Shown: positions 1-5,011 of the stretch, piece after piece | Layout of the letters: every line of letters starts with the position of its first letter | How positions within the stretch are numbered: position 1 is the stretch's first letter | From: an uncultured Oscillospiraceae bacterium | GTDB taxonomy: Bacteria > Bacillota > Clostridia > Oscillospirales > Oscillospiraceae | DNA: 5,026 nucleotides | Direction: 5' to 3' | NCBI GenBank assembly: GCA_958438185.1 | Contig: CAUBQU010000120.1 | Location: 1-5,026, forward strand | The notes under the pieces: model-generated | Database searches by the model: none | Told to the model about the DNA's origin: nothing | What the model saw: only the letters and a program-made list of their open reading frames with translations | Position numbers and translations under genes: made by a program

Positions 1-144
1 GTGCATAGGCAGGCCCGGCAGGTCCATCAGCTCCAGCAGCAGCCCGTAGGGCGTCGGCTCCGCTTCGGCGCGGAAGGCGGCCAGGCAGGTCTCCTCGATC
101 TTGTCGTAAAACGGCAGCAGCTTCGTCAAATCAAATTTCTGCAT
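1..144 (-). CDS. 5' part of an unrecognised protein gene, running off the left edge
   Basis: This is the N-terminal 48 codons of a minus-strand gene that leaves the window still open. It starts at the ATG at 142-144. A GGAGG ribosome binding site (plus-strand 154-158) lies 9 nt upstream, which fixes the start. The protein begins MQKFDLTKLLPFYDKIEETC and reads on without a stop to ...LLLELMDLPGLPMH at the edge. The segment looks soluble: there is no signal peptide or membrane span, only an amphipathic helical stretch and then a leucine-rich stretch ending in a Pro-Met-His turn. I do not recognise the family with confidence. The LELMDL..PMH segment vaguely recalls a DUF5714-type protein, but I cannot verify that from 48 residues. 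It has its own consensus promoter (240-268), so it is probably not part of the ribbon-helix-helix operon to its right. That it is coding is fairly sure; its function is unknown. Confidence 0.78.
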   Translation of the reverse strand, partial: MQKFDLTKLLPFYDKIEETCLAAFRAEAEPTPYGLLLELMDLPGLPMH

Positions 145-153
145 CTTTCTATA

Positions 154-158
154 CCTCC
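154..158 (-). promoter_or_regulatory. Ribosome binding site of the left-edge gene
   Basis: The minus strand reads GGAGG, 9 nt before the ATG at 142-144. This strong Shine-Dalgarno match is the main evidence that the truncated left-edge frame is a real gene. Confidence 0.8.
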
Positions 159-227
159 AACACAAGCAGCATATTCTTCCCGCATCCCCGCCGGAGCCGT
201 AGGCTTGCAGCGAGCAAAGTGCAGGCA

Positions 228-240
228 TGGACTAGGTCCA
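228..240. promoter_or_regulatory. Candidate operator: inverted repeat at the start site of the left promoter
   Basis: Plus-strand TGGAC-TAG-GTCCA is an inverted repeat with 5-bp arms. It touches the -10 box and covers the predicted transcription start near 233. A second, shorter inverted repeat (GACT at 247-250, AGTC at 257-260) lies in the promoter spacer, and GGACT recurs at 229-233 and 246-250. The position suits repression, but arms this short can arise by chance. Confidence 0.35.
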
Positions 241-268
241 TTATAGGACTCGGCATAGTCTTTGTCAA
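240..268 (-). promoter_or_regulatory. Consensus sigma-70/sigma-A promoter for the left-edge gene
   Basis: On the minus strand TTGACA (plus 263-268) and TATAAT (plus 240-245) are separated by exactly 17 bp (246-262), a perfect match to the housekeeping consensus. Transcription would start near 233 and give a leader of roughly 90 nt before the ATG at 144. I see no known riboswitch in that leader. A full-consensus promoter is normally very active unless repressed, and inverted repeats overlap it. Confidence 0.8.
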
Positions 269-306
269 GCTGCGCTGCCCTTGGTCGGGGACAAATCCGC
301 CGCGCC

Positions 307-513
307 TCAGCCGTGCTTTCGCGTCAGCTTCACATTGACATCCGGCCGGATGCTGCCGCTGATTGCGCCGTGGCGCGCTTCAAATTGCGCAATGTTCTCG
401 CGGATCAATACAAGAATATGGCTGTTTACAGACCGCCCCTCGTAATCCGCGACAAAGGCAAGCTTTTCCAGCATTTCTTCCTCGATGCGGATGGAAACGC
501 TCTTGATTGCCAT
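307..513 (-). CDS. Small Arc/CopG-type ribbon-helix-helix DNA-binding protein
   Basis: This 68-residue protein has the layout of an Arc-family ribbon-helix-helix regulator. It has an N-terminal strand (KSVSIRI, residues 4-10), a first helix (about 11-26, EEEMLEKLAFVADYEG), a turn (GRSVNS) and a second helix (about 31-46, ending LIRENIAQFEARHG). A short basic tail, ...KLTRKHG, follows. Such proteins dimerise through the strand, which also contacts the DNA major groove; many are autorepressors or antitoxins. I chose the ATG at 511-513 because a GGAGG (plus 522-526) lies 8 nt upstream. A GTG at 520-522 in the same frame would lie within the ribosome binding site. The gene follows the 67-residue gene by 36 bp and is probably cotranscribed with it. 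No recognisable toxin is adjacent. The fold call is quite sure; the regulated target is unknown. Confidence 0.82.
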   Translation of the reverse strand: MAIKSVSIRIEEEMLEKLAFVADYEGRSVNSHILVLIRENIAQFEARHGAISGSIRPDVNVKLTRKHG

Positions 514-549
514 TGGGCTCACCTCCCTAATCTAAAGACTGGAACGCCG

Positions 550-753
550 TCACGGCAGACACTCGGACAGGACCTGCCAGTCGGCGCTGGCGATGTCCTC
601 ACAATAGCGCTGGGTGCAGATGCACAGCTCGTCCGTCGTCTCATCGTTGCGGACGATGCCGCCTTGGAAACCGTGGGCGTCGAGATAGGCGCGCAGCTGG
701 CGGAGCTCCTCCAGCAGGGCCTCCCGCTTTAGTTTTGATACATTGGTACTCAT
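550..753 (-). CDS. Small hypothetical protein (67 aa) upstream of the ribbon-helix-helix gene
   Basis: This is a 67-residue minus-strand protein of unrecognised family. It begins MSTNVSKLKREALLEELRQL. Residues about 6-27 form a charged heptad-like helix that could be a coiled coil. A glycine-rich turn (HGFQGGIVRND) follows, then a cysteine cluster (C-I-C-T-Q-R-Y-C) in the C-terminal third. There is no signal peptide or membrane span. I prefer the ATG at 751-753: an AGGAG (plus 767-771) lies 13 nt upstream, rather far, and a GAAGAAG is closer. The frame stays open upstream to an ATG at 817-819, but that start lacks a ribosome binding site and would place a candidate operator inside the coding region. 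The gene ends in TGA 36 bp before the ribbon-helix-helix gene and probably shares its transcript. It could be a partner protein of that regulator, but nothing shows it is a toxin. Confidence 0.6.
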   Translation of the reverse strand: MSTNVSKLKREALLEELRQLRAYLDAHGFQGGIVRNDETTDELCICTQRYCEDIASADWQVLSECLP

Positions 754-797
754 ACGCTTCTTCGGTCTCCTGGCGGCTGCAACGCCGAAGGGCATAA

Positions 798-812
798 CAT
801 TACAGGGTAATG
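798..812. promoter_or_regulatory. Candidate operator: 15-bp inverted repeat upstream of the small two-gene operon
   Basis: The plus strand reads CATTAC-AGG-GTAATG, two perfect 6-bp arms around a 3-bp spacer. It lies about 45 bp upstream of the 67-residue gene and partly overlaps a weak -10-like hexamer. Ribbon-helix-helix proteins commonly bind short inverted repeats in their own promoters, and the second gene of this operon encodes one. Autoregulation is an inference. Confidence 0.45.
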
Positions 813-839
813 GTAGCATATCCGCCCCGGCAAAATCAA
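810..839 (-). promoter_or_regulatory. Possible weak promoter for the small two-gene operon
   Basis: On the minus strand TTGATT (plus 834-839) and TACCAT (plus 810-815) are 18 bp apart. Each departs from consensus at two positions. The pair lies between the terminator of the upstream operon and the 67-residue gene, where a promoter is expected, but the match is weak. The -35 overlaps the foot of the second hairpin (838-876). Confidence 0.3.
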
Positions 840-876
840 CCGCCGGGGGCGGATTTCTCCCCTGCCCCGGGCGGTT
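838..876 (-). terminator. Second GC-rich hairpin after the ABC operon (possible back-up terminator)
   Basis: The arms at 838-850 and 864-876 pair over 13 positions with one mismatch, around a 13-nt loop. On the minus strand the stem is followed by TTGATTTTG, a poor T tract. It lies 10 bp beyond the first terminator and could act as a back-up stop or a transcript-stabilising hairpin. Confidence 0.45.
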
Positions 877-880
877 TCCA

Positions 881-918
881 GGAAAACGGCGCGGCCCCTG
901 ATTATGGGGGCCGCGCCG
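881..918 (-). terminator. Rho-independent terminator of the CobW-ABC operon
   Basis: A perfect 12-bp GC-rich stem (887-898 paired with 907-918) closes an 8-nt loop. On the minus strand it is followed directly by TTTTCC. It begins 61 bp downstream of the permease stop codon, as expected for the end of the four-gene operon. On the plus strand the nearest T-rich run is several bases away, so the minus-strand role is favoured. Confidence 0.8.
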
Positions 919-961
919 CGGTCTTTATTTTCCAATTCTTCCAGGCACTGCTTGCATCTCG

Positions 962-979
962 TGCATCGCATGCATCGCA
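962..979. repeat. Tandem 9-bp repeat just after the permease stop
   Basis: TGCATCGCA occurs twice in direct succession (962-970 and 971-979), directly downstream of the permease TAG. The unit junction forms a GCATGC palindrome. It lies in untranslated DNA between the stop and the terminator. No function is evident. Confidence 0.6.
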
Positions 980-1900
980 CTACTGCCAGGCGATGGCGCG
1001 CTTTTGGATGACCTCGATGATCTTATTGATGGCCAGGACCAGCACGCCGATCTCGATAAAGCCTGCGATAAGCCCGGCGTAGTTCATATAGAGATGGTTG
1101 ACATTGATCCAGTGCCCCAGGCCGTATTTTGACCCGATGGTCTCGGCGAACATCAGCATCATAAAGCCGAGGATCATATTGACCTTCAGCCCGGAGACGA
1201 CGCCGGGGGTGACATAGGGGACCAAGATCTCAAAGATCATCGCCGGGTTGCTCAGGTGCATGGCCCGGGCGGAGTCGAGAATGTTCCGGTCGATGTTCTG
1301 CACCGTCTCGATCGTCGTCAGGATGACGAAGAGGAAAACGGTGAACATGACCAGCACGATGGACGCGCTGCGGAACGACGGCATGACGACGATCACATAC
1401 GGGGAGATAATCATCGGCGGGATCGGCGCCAGGACCTTGAAGATTGGGTGGAAGATCTGCCGGACCTTGTCGATCCAGCCCACCAGGATGCCGACAAACG
1501 TCCCCAGCAGCACGCCGCCCAGAAAGCCGACCAGCAGCAGCTCCATGGAGTAGGCCGCGTTGAGCAGCATCTCCTGCCATTTTGTCCCAAAGAGAATGAA
1601 CACATTCTCCGGCGCCGGGAAAATGAGGACATTCAGCCAGTTATACTGCCGCGTCCCCAGCTCCCACAGCAGCAGGAGCGCGTAGACCAGGACCATGATC
1701 TCAGAGATGCTGTTGGGCGCGCGCCGCACCAGCGTCTTGCGCCAGAGCTGCAGCAGATACAGCACCTCGATCAGCCCGATGGCGATGCAGAACGCCACGG
1801 GGGATGCCGTATCCCGCGCGCCGGGCGTCAGCACAAAGGCGATGAGCGCCGCCAGCAGGCCATGGGCCAGGAAAAAGGGAATATTAAATAGCTTCTTCAT
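980..1900 (-). CDS. ABC transporter permease, SsuC/TauC-like (binding-protein-dependent importer)
   Basis: This is the inner-membrane subunit of the importer encoded with the two genes upstream. Counting from the ATG at 1898-1900 it has 306 residues. There are three hydrophobic spans in the first 85 residues. The conserved permease core follows, beginning near NAAYSMELLLVGFLGG, with about five more spans. The cytoplasmic EAA loop that docks on the ATPase is clear: DSARAMHLSNPAMIF...VPYVTPGVVSGL, with His where Gly is usual after the Ala-Met. Family members such as SsuC are about 260 residues with six spans, so this protein has a longer N-terminus. Start choice is open: the MKKLFNIP start has a GAGG 12 nt upstream and overlaps the ATPase gene by 17 bp. 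Other in-frame starts lie at 1912, 1918 and 1921 (TTG). The stop is TAG, just before the terminators. The substrate cannot be read from this sequence. Confidence 0.92.
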   Translation of the reverse strand: MKKLFNIPFFLAHGLLAALIAFVLTPGARDTASPVAFCIAIGLIEVLYLLQLWRKTLVRRAPNSISEIMVLVYALLLLWELGTRQYNWLNVLIFPAPENVFILFGTKWQEMLLNAAYSMELLLVGFLGGVLLGTFVGILVGWIDKVRQIFHPIFKVLAPIPPMIISPYVIVVMPSFRSASIVLVMFTVFLFVILTTIETVQNIDRNILDSARAMHLSNPAMIFEILVPYVTPGVVSGLKVNMILGFMMLMFAETIGSKYGLGHWINVNHLYMNYAGLIAGFIEIGVLVLAINKIIEVIQKRAIAWQ

Positions 1901-2672
1901 CTTCTTGCCCATCCTCATCAAATAACTGCAGGATCCGCGCCTTGCAGGCCCGGAGCGCCGCGTCGTGCTCCAGCAGCTCTGGCGTCCGGGGCCGCTGGGC
2001 CGAGACCTCTAAGGTCTCCAGGATCTGGCCCTGGGCCATGAACACGATCCGGTCGGCCAGGATCAGCGCTTCGTCAATATCGTGGGTGACGAACACCACC
2101 GTTTTCTTCGCGGCGTCGCCGCTCCAGAGGTCCAGCAGCAGCTGCTGCAGCTGGGCCCGGCGCTTGGCGTCCAGCGCGCCGAAGGGCTCGTCCAGCAGCA
2201 GGATATCCGGGTCCATGGCCAGCGCCCGGGCGATGGCCACCCGCTGCTGCATTCCGCCGGAGAGCTGGCAGGGATAGCGGTCCAGATACGGCCCCATGCC
2301 GACCCGTTCCAGCATCTGCACGGCGCGCTGCTCCGCCTCCTGCTTCGGCAGCTTGCGGGCGGCGTGGCGGATGCCGAAGAGCACCTGCTTTTTCACCCGC
2401 AGCCAGGGAAACAGGGAGTACTGCTGGAAGACGATGGCGCGGTCCGTATCCGGGCCCGTCACCGGGGCGCCGTCCAGCAGGATGCGGCCCTGCGTCGGCT
2501 GGAGCAGGCCCTGCAGCAGCCGCAGCAGCGTGCTCTTGCCGCACCCGGAGTGACCGACGATGCACAGCAGCTCGCCGCTGTGCACCGTCAAATTGACCTC
2601 CCGCAGGGCGGGAAAGGCGGTCCCGTTATTTTGATAGAGGTAAGTAAGATTCTCGATCCGAATCTCACCCAT
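1884..2672 (-). CDS. ABC transporter ATPase, SsuB/TauB/NMT-type importer
   Basis: This is the cytoplasmic ATP-hydrolysing subunit that powers the importer. All motifs are intact in 262 residues. Walker A is GHSGCGKST (40-48) and the Q-loop is VFQQYSLFPW (81-90). The signature is LSGGMQQR (137-144), and Walker B with its catalytic Glu is ILLLDEP (157-163). The D-loop is ALD (167-168) and the switch His is in THD (197). The LFPW after the Q-loop is typical of the nitrate/sulfonate/taurine (COG1116) subfamily; the usual Asn of the following VxxN segment is Gln here. The C-terminal tail is acidic. The ATG at 2670-2672 lies 6 bp after the solute-binding protein stop, with no clear Shine-Dalgarno, so translation is probably coupled to that gene. 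This would make the upstream in-frame TAG matter for ATPase expression too. The stop is TAA. Confidence 0.95.
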   Translation of the reverse strand: MGEIRIENLTYLYQNNGTAFPALREVNLTVHSGELLCIVGHSGCGKSTLLRLLQGLLQPTQGRILLDGAPVTGPDTDRAIVFQQYSLFPWLRVKKQVLFGIRHAARKLPKQEAEQRAVQMLERVGMGPYLDRYPCQLSGGMQQRVAIARALAMDPDILLLDEPFGALDAKRRAQLQQLLLDLWSGDAAKKTVVFVTHDIDEALILADRIVFMAQGQILETLEVSAQRPRTPELLEHDAALRACKARILQLFDEDGQEDEEAI

Positions 2673-2678
2673 GGCGCA

Positions 2679-3275
2679 TCAGGACTTTGCGAGGATGATG
2701 GCGTTGTTCTCCTCGAAGCGAGTCATCAGCTCCTGCCAGAGGGCGTTGTCCGGGTCCTCGTCGATGAGGCTCTGGAGGGCTTCCTGGTAAGGGGTGATGG
2801 AGAGGTTGGGTTCGATGTCATACGTCGTGTCCTTATTGATGACGCCGAGGTTCTTCAGCTTCTCATAGGTGCCGATGATGGCGTCGCTGTCCGGGTCGAT
2901 GCCGACGGTCATGGGGGTGTCGTACTCGTCGGAGTCGTACATCTTGGCGATGCAGATGCTGGCGTCCTGGCCGGAGATATCGGAGAGGATCTTGCCGACG
3001 GTATCCGGGTCGTTGCGGTAGGTCTCATAGCCCCGCAGCTGAGCGCGGATGAATTTGACGAGATCGTCATGCCGGTTTTCGACCATATTCGCGCTGGCCT
3101 GCAGACGGCAGCACGGGAACGTGCCGACAAAGTCCACGACCTGGGCCAGGACCTTGCAGGAGCCGGTCAGCAGCGCTTCGTAGCTCGACGCGCCGCAGAT
3201 GATGCCGATGTCGCACTCGCCCTTCTGGACGGCGGTCACGGACTCTGCAATGCTGCCGAATTCGACAAAATTCGC
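2679..3275 (-). CDS. C-terminal half of the solute-binding protein (after the in-frame TAG)
   Basis: This is the direct in-frame continuation of the solute-binding protein, 198 codons from the codon after TAG to a TGA at 2679-2681. It starts ANFVEFGSIAES, then VTAVQKGECDIGIICG, the strand-helix pattern of the second lobe of an NMT1/SsuA-type binding protein. Helical segments to the C-terminus follow (…LVKFIRAQLRGYETY…, …YQEALQSLIDEDP…). There is no decay: no frameshift, no further stops, and no gap relative to the first half. A separate product could only start from internal codons such as the GTG at 3237-3239, which has no convincing ribosome binding site. It would also lack the signal peptide and the first lobe, so it would not work as a binding protein alone. 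If TAG is read through, the whole gene gives a 379-residue lipoprotein of normal family length. Confidence 0.85.
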   Translation of the reverse strand, partial: ANFVEFGSIAESVTAVQKGECDIGIICGASSYEALLTGSCKVLAQVVDFVGTFPCCRLQASANMVENRHDDLVKFIRAQLRGYETYRNDPDTVGKILSDISGQDASICIAKMYDSDEYDTPMTVGIDPDSDAIIGTYEKLKNLGVINKDTTYDIEPNLSITPYQEALQSLIDEDPDNALWQELMTRFEENNAIILAKS

Positions 3276-3278
3276 CTA
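3276..3278 (-). other. In-frame amber (TAG) codon inside the solute-binding protein gene
   Basis: Codon 181 of the 379-codon frame 2679-3818 is TAG, between ...LQDAGV and ANFVEFGS.... The frame is identical on both sides. One base change from CAG, GAG or AAG (or a few other codons) would explain it. Nonsense mutation, base-calling error and translated amber remain possible. Confidence 0.95.
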
Positions 3279-3818
3279 GACACCGGCATCCTGCAGGAAT
3301 TCCTGCGTCCAGAGCAGGCCGGGGTCGCCGGTGCAGGCGGCGATGGACAGGCCATCGAAATCCTGGGCGCTGGTCAGCTCGTCAAGCGGGAAGTCGTTCA
3401 GGGCGACATAGTCGCAGCCCTCAGACATCAGGCCGCTGACGATATGCACGCTCGTATCGCCCTCGGCGACCGCCGTCAGAACACGGTTGACGCCGCTGGT
3501 GTACATGTCGAGGTCGCCGGTGGAGACCATCGCGGTGCCGTCGCCCGCGACATTTTCCCAGTTGATGTTCAGGCCTTCGTCGTCAAAGTAGCCCATCTCC
3601 CGGGCCACCAGGACGGAGACGGCCAGATAGCTGCCGTCGTAGATTCCGACATTGATGACGTCGGAATCGGTCTTGGCGTTGTTATCGGTCTGCGCTGCGG
3701 GCTGGGTGTCGGAGCCCGGGGTGTCGCTGCCTGCTGCCTTGTCACTGCCGCAGCCAGCTAAGGCGCCGATGAGCATAGCGCCCGCCAGGAGGATGGCTGC
3801 AAGTTTTCTCTTTTTCAT
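3276..3818 (-). CDS. N-terminal half of an ABC transporter solute-binding lipoprotein (NMT1/SsuA-like), ended by TAG
   Basis: The first 180 residues belong to the extracytoplasmic binding protein that captures the substrate for the importer. It has a basic N-terminus (MKKRK), a hydrophobic core, and a lipobox LAGC with the lipidated Cys at residue 23. A low-complexity Ser/Asp/Thr/Gln linker runs to about residue 53. The NMT1/SsuA-type first lobe then starts at INVGIYDGSYLAVSVLVAREMGY. GDLDMYTSG (about 101-109) is the family's usual ligand-pocket region. The ATG at 3816-3818 has an AGGAA 5 nt upstream and lies 29 bp after the GTPase gene. The frame stops at TAG (codon 181) and resumes at once in the same frame. 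As read, the product lacks the second lobe and probably would not bind ligand. Known ligands of this family include nitrate, taurine, sulfonates and pyrimidine precursors; this one cannot be assigned. Confidence 0.88.
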   Translation of the reverse strand: MKKRKLAAILLAGAMLIGALAGCGSDKAAGSDTPGSDTQPAAQTDNNAKTDSDVINVGIYDGSYLAVSVLVAREMGYFDDEGLNINWENVAGDGTAMVSTGDLDMYTSGVNRVLTAVAEGDTSVHIVSGLMSEGCDYVALNDFPLDELTSAQDFDGLSIAACTGDPGLLWTQEFLQDAGV

Positions 3819-3847
3819 GTGTGTTCCTGCCTTTCTTGTTTTCTTTC

Positions 3848-4948
3848 TTAATATTTCGCCCGGGGTGCCGGAGGGTCGTCCACCGGGAGGAAGGACTGCA
3901 ATGCGTTCTCGGCGATCGTCACACCGTGCGCCGCCAGGATCTGTTCCAGCTGGGATTCCATGACGTCTGCCAGCTCCTTCGGGAGCATCAGGGCGCGGAT
4001 GTTGACATTCAGCGTGCCCTTGCCGCTGAACTGGGTCAGGTTCCCGACGGAGTTGACCTCACCGCTGGTGCTCGTCAAAGCGGATTTGACGAAGCGGCCG
4101 CCCTGGTCCAGATGCACCTTGGCGTGCAGAATCTCCCGGCCGGACGCCTGGAAGACGCTCTGCACCGCGTGGAGATATTCCTCCAGGACCTCGCGCATAT
4201 TGACCGGCTGCAGCGCCTCGATCATCGAGACCTTGTTGTACCAGCCCATATCCTCGCAGCCCTTGAGGATCAGATCCATGTCGATCTCCAAGGGGCGCAG
4301 GGTCGACGTATGGTGCAGGACATAGTCCGCCCACTGGTCCATATGGTAGCCCCGCAGGCCGGAGATCTCAATGACGGGGACGCCGGGGAAGTATTTTTCG
4401 ATCCCCGCGTGAATTTCCGCAATCTCTTCATCGGAATACAGGTCGATCTTATTGAGCAGGAGCAGGTCCGCCTCCTCCAGCTGCTTCTGGAAGCCGTAGG
4501 CAACGGCGGTCTCGCCGATGTTCTCGCCCATCTTCCCTTCCAGGTAGACGCTGCGGAAGCGGCGCGGGTCGACGATCGCCGAGACAGGGGCCAGGGTGTA
4601 GCCCTCCCGGTGATTGGCGGCGATGTCCCGGTAGACGTGGTCCACCATATCGACGCAGGAGCCGACGGGCTCGAAGATTACAAATTCCGCGCCGGACTCG
4701 GCGACGTGCCGGTCGATCTTTTCCAGCAACTGGGGCACATCGTGGCACAGGCAGCCGTTGGAGATCTCCAGCACCGGGATGCCGGACTCGGCGACATAGG
4801 CCGTATCGACCAGGTTGCTGCCCAGGTCGTTGGTGATCAGGCAGACCTTTCTGCCTTGGTCCGTCAGGTACTTCGCCAGCGCTGTCATGCTTGTCGTCTT
4901 GCCAGAGCCGAGGTAACCGCTCATCAGCATAATGCGACAGGGTTCCAT
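3848..4948 (-). CDS. CobW/COG0523-family P-loop GTPase (probable metallochaperone or metal-centre activator)
   Basis: This 366-residue protein of the G3E GTPase class (relatives of CobW, HypB, UreG) acts in the cytoplasm. The motifs are in order: Walker A GYLGSGKTT (11-19), a metal-site motif GCLCHD (65-70), a Walker B-like strand VIFEPVGS (90-97), and the guanine-specificity motif NKID (166-169). COG0523 proteins usually carry CxCC; here it is C66-x-C68-H69, so the third ligand would be His. The C-terminal region (about 270-340, REILHAKVHL ... LNVNIRALMLP) does not obviously match the usual CobW_C domain. A GGAGG (plus 4956-4960) lies 7 nt before the ATG. The gene heads the operon with an organic-solute importer, suggesting it services a metal-dependent enzyme acting on the imported compound. 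Corrinoid methyltransferases are one possibility known to have such GTPases nearby. The metal and the client protein are unknown. The stop is TAA. Confidence 0.9.
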   Translation of the reverse strand: MEPCRIMLMSGYLGSGKTTSMTALAKYLTDQGRKVCLITNDLGSNLVDTAYVAESGIPVLEISNGCLCHDVPQLLEKIDRHVAESGAEFVIFEPVGSCVDMVDHVYRDIAANHREGYTLAPVSAIVDPRRFRSVYLEGKMGENIGETAVAYGFQKQLEEADLLLLNKIDLYSDEEIAEIHAGIEKYFPGVPVIEISGLRGYHMDQWADYVLHHTSTLRPLEIDMDLILKGCEDMGWYNKVSMIEALQPVNMREVLEEYLHAVQSVFQASGREILHAKVHLDQGGRFVKSALTSTSGEVNSVGNLTQFSGKGTLNVNIRALMLPKELADVMESQLEQILAAHGVTIAENALQSFLPVDDPPAPRAKY

Positions 4949-4955
4949 AAAAACT

Positions 4956-4962
4956 CCTCCTT
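4956..4962 (-). promoter_or_regulatory. Ribosome binding site of the CobW-family GTPase gene
   Basis: The minus strand reads AAGGAGG with 7 nt to the ATG at 4946-4948. This near-perfect Shine-Dalgarno supports that start. Confidence 0.8.
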
Positions 4963-5005
4963 ACATCCTGCCCCGCGTCGCTACGCCGGACAAATTTATA
5001 GTAAA

Positions 5006-5011
5006 ATTATA
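5006..5011 (-). promoter_or_regulatory. -10 box of the probable promoter for the CobW-ABC operon
   Basis: The minus strand reads TATAAT in an AT-rich island (4991-5012) within GC-rich DNA. A 17-bp spacer would put the -35 at about 5029-5034, just outside the window, so the promoter is only half visible. Transcription would start near 4999 and give a leader of about 50 nt. A TATAAA at 4995-5000 is an alternative, but its -35 position (about 5018-5023) is poor. Confidence 0.5.

Noticed and set aside
145..235. A riboswitch in the leader of the left-edge gene
   Set aside because: The roughly 90-nt leader shows only a weak hairpin near 206-221 and no cobalamin, SAM or other conserved box that I can recognise.
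1..246. An 81-codon plus-strand frame at the left edge
   Set aside because: It runs antisense to a frame with a GGAGG site and a consensus promoter, and its Gln/Arg-rich sequence looks like a shadow.
262..732. A 156-codon plus-strand frame over the two small minus-strand genes
   Set aside because: The opposite strand carries a recognisable ribbon-helix-helix protein with a strong ribosome binding site. The plus-strand product has no recognisable features.
750..980. A minus-strand frame starting with a Cys-rich run (MRCMRCTRCKQC) after the permease
   Set aside because: The Cys pattern comes from the tandem 9-bp repeat. The frame passes through both terminator hairpins, has no ribosome binding site and overlaps the 67-residue gene region.
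1256..1891. A 211-codon plus-strand frame opposite the permease
   Set aside because: It is rich in Asp, His, Gln and Arg, as expected from the reverse complement of hydrophobic membrane-protein codons. The permease with its EAA loop is the real gene.
2679..3239. An independent 186-residue gene starting at the GTG at 3237-3239
   Set aside because: The frame continues upstream to the TAG without a break, there is no good ribosome binding site, and a binding-protein second lobe without a signal peptide would not function alone.
2082..3761. A 559-codon open frame on the plus strand opposite the ATPase and the solute-binding protein
   Set aside because: It lies entirely antisense to genes with clear ABC motifs, has no family features or ribosome binding site, and shows the repetitive composition expected of the reverse of GC-rich coding DNA.
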